Origin: an uncultured Bacilli bacterium
GTDB taxonomy: Bacteria > Bacillota_I > Bacilli_A > RF39 > UBA660
Reading direction: 5' to 3'
Assembly (NCBI GenBank): GCA_948629335.1
Contig: CAPHZB010000012.1
Coordinates: forward strand, 1 to 31,497
Length of the DNA: 31,497 nt
Position numbers and translations under genes: made by a program. The notes beneath the pieces were generated by a model, which was given only the letters and a program-made list of their open reading frames with translations, was not told the origin of the DNA and did not search any database. The first letter of the stretch is position 1. The number at the start of each line of letters is the position of its first letter. Below, piece by piece: positions 30,683 to 31,497 of this stretch.

Positions 30683-31465
30683 ATGGAACACACATATAGA
30701 AAATTATTTACTATTTGGTATAATAACAAACAATTTTGTATTTTTTTAGATGAGAATAATCGTCGAACATTTTTAGAAATCAATAAAAAGGGCGAATATG
30801 TATATCCTTCCTTAGAAGACTTTACCTATTTGCACAATTTATATAACAATCATGACCCTTTTACAGTTGATAGTAATCTTTACAAATTTAAAGAGTTTGT
30901 ACAAATGGTTGGAAAAAGGGCAGTACTAGGAGTTATCATAGGAGCTACAGTATGTTCTACGGGGTCTACAGCTTATAATAACACCCTTTCTACATATGAT
31001 ATAGAATTACAAGAAGACACAGTAGTCATAACGCAAAAACCAGTATTTTCAAGCAAAAAGGAGCAAATAGAAATCCTAAATGTCAATCAATTAGATACCA
31101 TCCTAGGATATAAGGAAATATCTATAGAGAAAATTCATACAGCAATTGATGAAAATGATAAAATACCAGTAAATCACAAAAGATATGTCCATTTATTTTT
31201 AAATAGTCTTGTCACAAAATATCCTAATGTAGATTTGCGAATTTTTTATGAAAACATAAAGGATGTTGACTATTCAATCGTTGATCCAGAATATTTTGCG
31301 AACCAAGGGTCAAAAAATATAGGGGGACAATATCAAAAATTTTTAAATCGTCTTGTTATTCCAACAAATATTTCAATAGATAGTCTCTACCATGAACTTT
31401 CTCATCTAACCAATTCCTATTATAGAGAGAATAATAGCGAGATTATAGGCGTCTTCCAAAAATAA
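30683..31465 (+). CDS. Membrane-anchored HExxH protein, possibly truncated metalloprotease
   Basis: The 260-aa protein has a soluble N-terminal part (1-70), one hydrophobic helix (about 77-96, RAVLGVIIGATVCSTGSTAY), and a region that contains the zinc motif HELSH near residues 234-238. It ends only about 22 residues later. Metalloproteases of the gluzincin type need a third ligand (usually Glu) further downstream, and none is evident before the stop. After the stop, one other frame stays open to the window end (starting KNKSYNYGV), so a frameshift is possible. It could be a real short protein, a broken gene or a sequencing error at the A-run near 31458. I do not recognise a closer family. Confidence 0.65.
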   Translation: MEHTYRKLFTIWYNNKQFCIFLDENNRRTFLEINKKGEYVYPSLEDFTYLHNLYNNHDPFTVDSNLYKFKEFVQMVGKRAVLGVIIGATVCSTGSTAYNNTLSTYDIELQEDTVVITQKPVFSSKKEQIEILNVNQLDTILGYKEISIEKIHTAIDENDKIPVNHKRYVHLFLNSLVTKYPNVDLRIFYENIKDVDYSIVDPEYFANQGSKNIGGQYQKFLNRLVIPTNISIDSLYHELSHLTNSYYRENNSEIIGVFQK

Positions 31466-31497
31466 AAGTTACAATTATGGGGTAATAATAATACTCC

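Overview
The window looks like a chromosomal segment of a low-GC Bacillota. Base composition is very AT-rich, Shine-Dalgarno sites are strong (AGGAGG-type), promoters are sigma-A-like and very often have an extended TGn-TATAAT -10, and short hairpin/T-run terminators are common. UGA works as a stop: miaB and the long RSH gene end in TGA and two ATGA overlaps occur, so this is not the Mycoplasma code. The gene set (miaB, uvrC, xerD, phosphomannomutase, VTC/DUF4956, RSH) would fit a gut Bacilli/Erysipelotrichia-like lineage. That placement is inference.

Layout. Bases 1-54 look like the 3' tail of a group II intron (end of domain V plus domain VI). 149-3853 holds an unknown 417-aa protein, a DUF308/HdeD-type membrane protein, miaB, and a small unknown protein translationally coupled to miaB. 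A YigZ/IMPACT gene (3865-4443, minus) converges on it. 4507-6841 holds an unknown gene and uvrC. 7008-9830 holds a 29-aa prepilin-like micro-ORF, xerD, a phosphohexomutase, and a Dps-fold protein that seems to have lost most of its iron ligands. 9913-10827 (minus) is a lone HipA/CtkA-like kinase gene.

11156-21071 contains two membrane hybrid histidine kinases. Between them lie a ClpX-like AAA+ ATPase with an unfamiliar N-terminus, a small unknown gene, and a two-gene lipid operon: an AMP-forming acyl ligase overlapped by a HAD-PlsC fusion. A stand-alone HPt protein at 24991-25347 supplies the phosphotransfer module both kinases lack. 21138-22544 is a membrane-anchored Ig-like/NodB polysaccharide deacetylase. 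23449-24903 is a short RSH protein with an intact-looking hydrolase half and a degraded synthetase signature. 25462-28625 is a VTC / DUF4956 / beta-helix (DUF4353-like) operon. The end holds a zinc alcohol dehydrogenase, a pentapeptide-repeat-like protein, and a membrane-anchored HExxH protein that stops just after its motif.

The most interesting element lies in the apparently empty stretch 22545-23433. It is a tandem duplication (offset 410 bp) of about 372 bp. Each copy has a strong plus-strand promoter making a short structured RNA of about 125 nt, and a convergent minus-strand promoter driving a 27-aa, almost purely Leu/Ile/Val peptide with a consensus Shine-Dalgarno. The two RNAs overlap at their 3' ends. 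This is the architecture of a type I toxin-antitoxin module (compare txpA/RatA and bsrG/SR4), with a peptide I do not recognise. Differences between the copies fall in promoter spacers and flanks and spare all four -35/-10 pairs.
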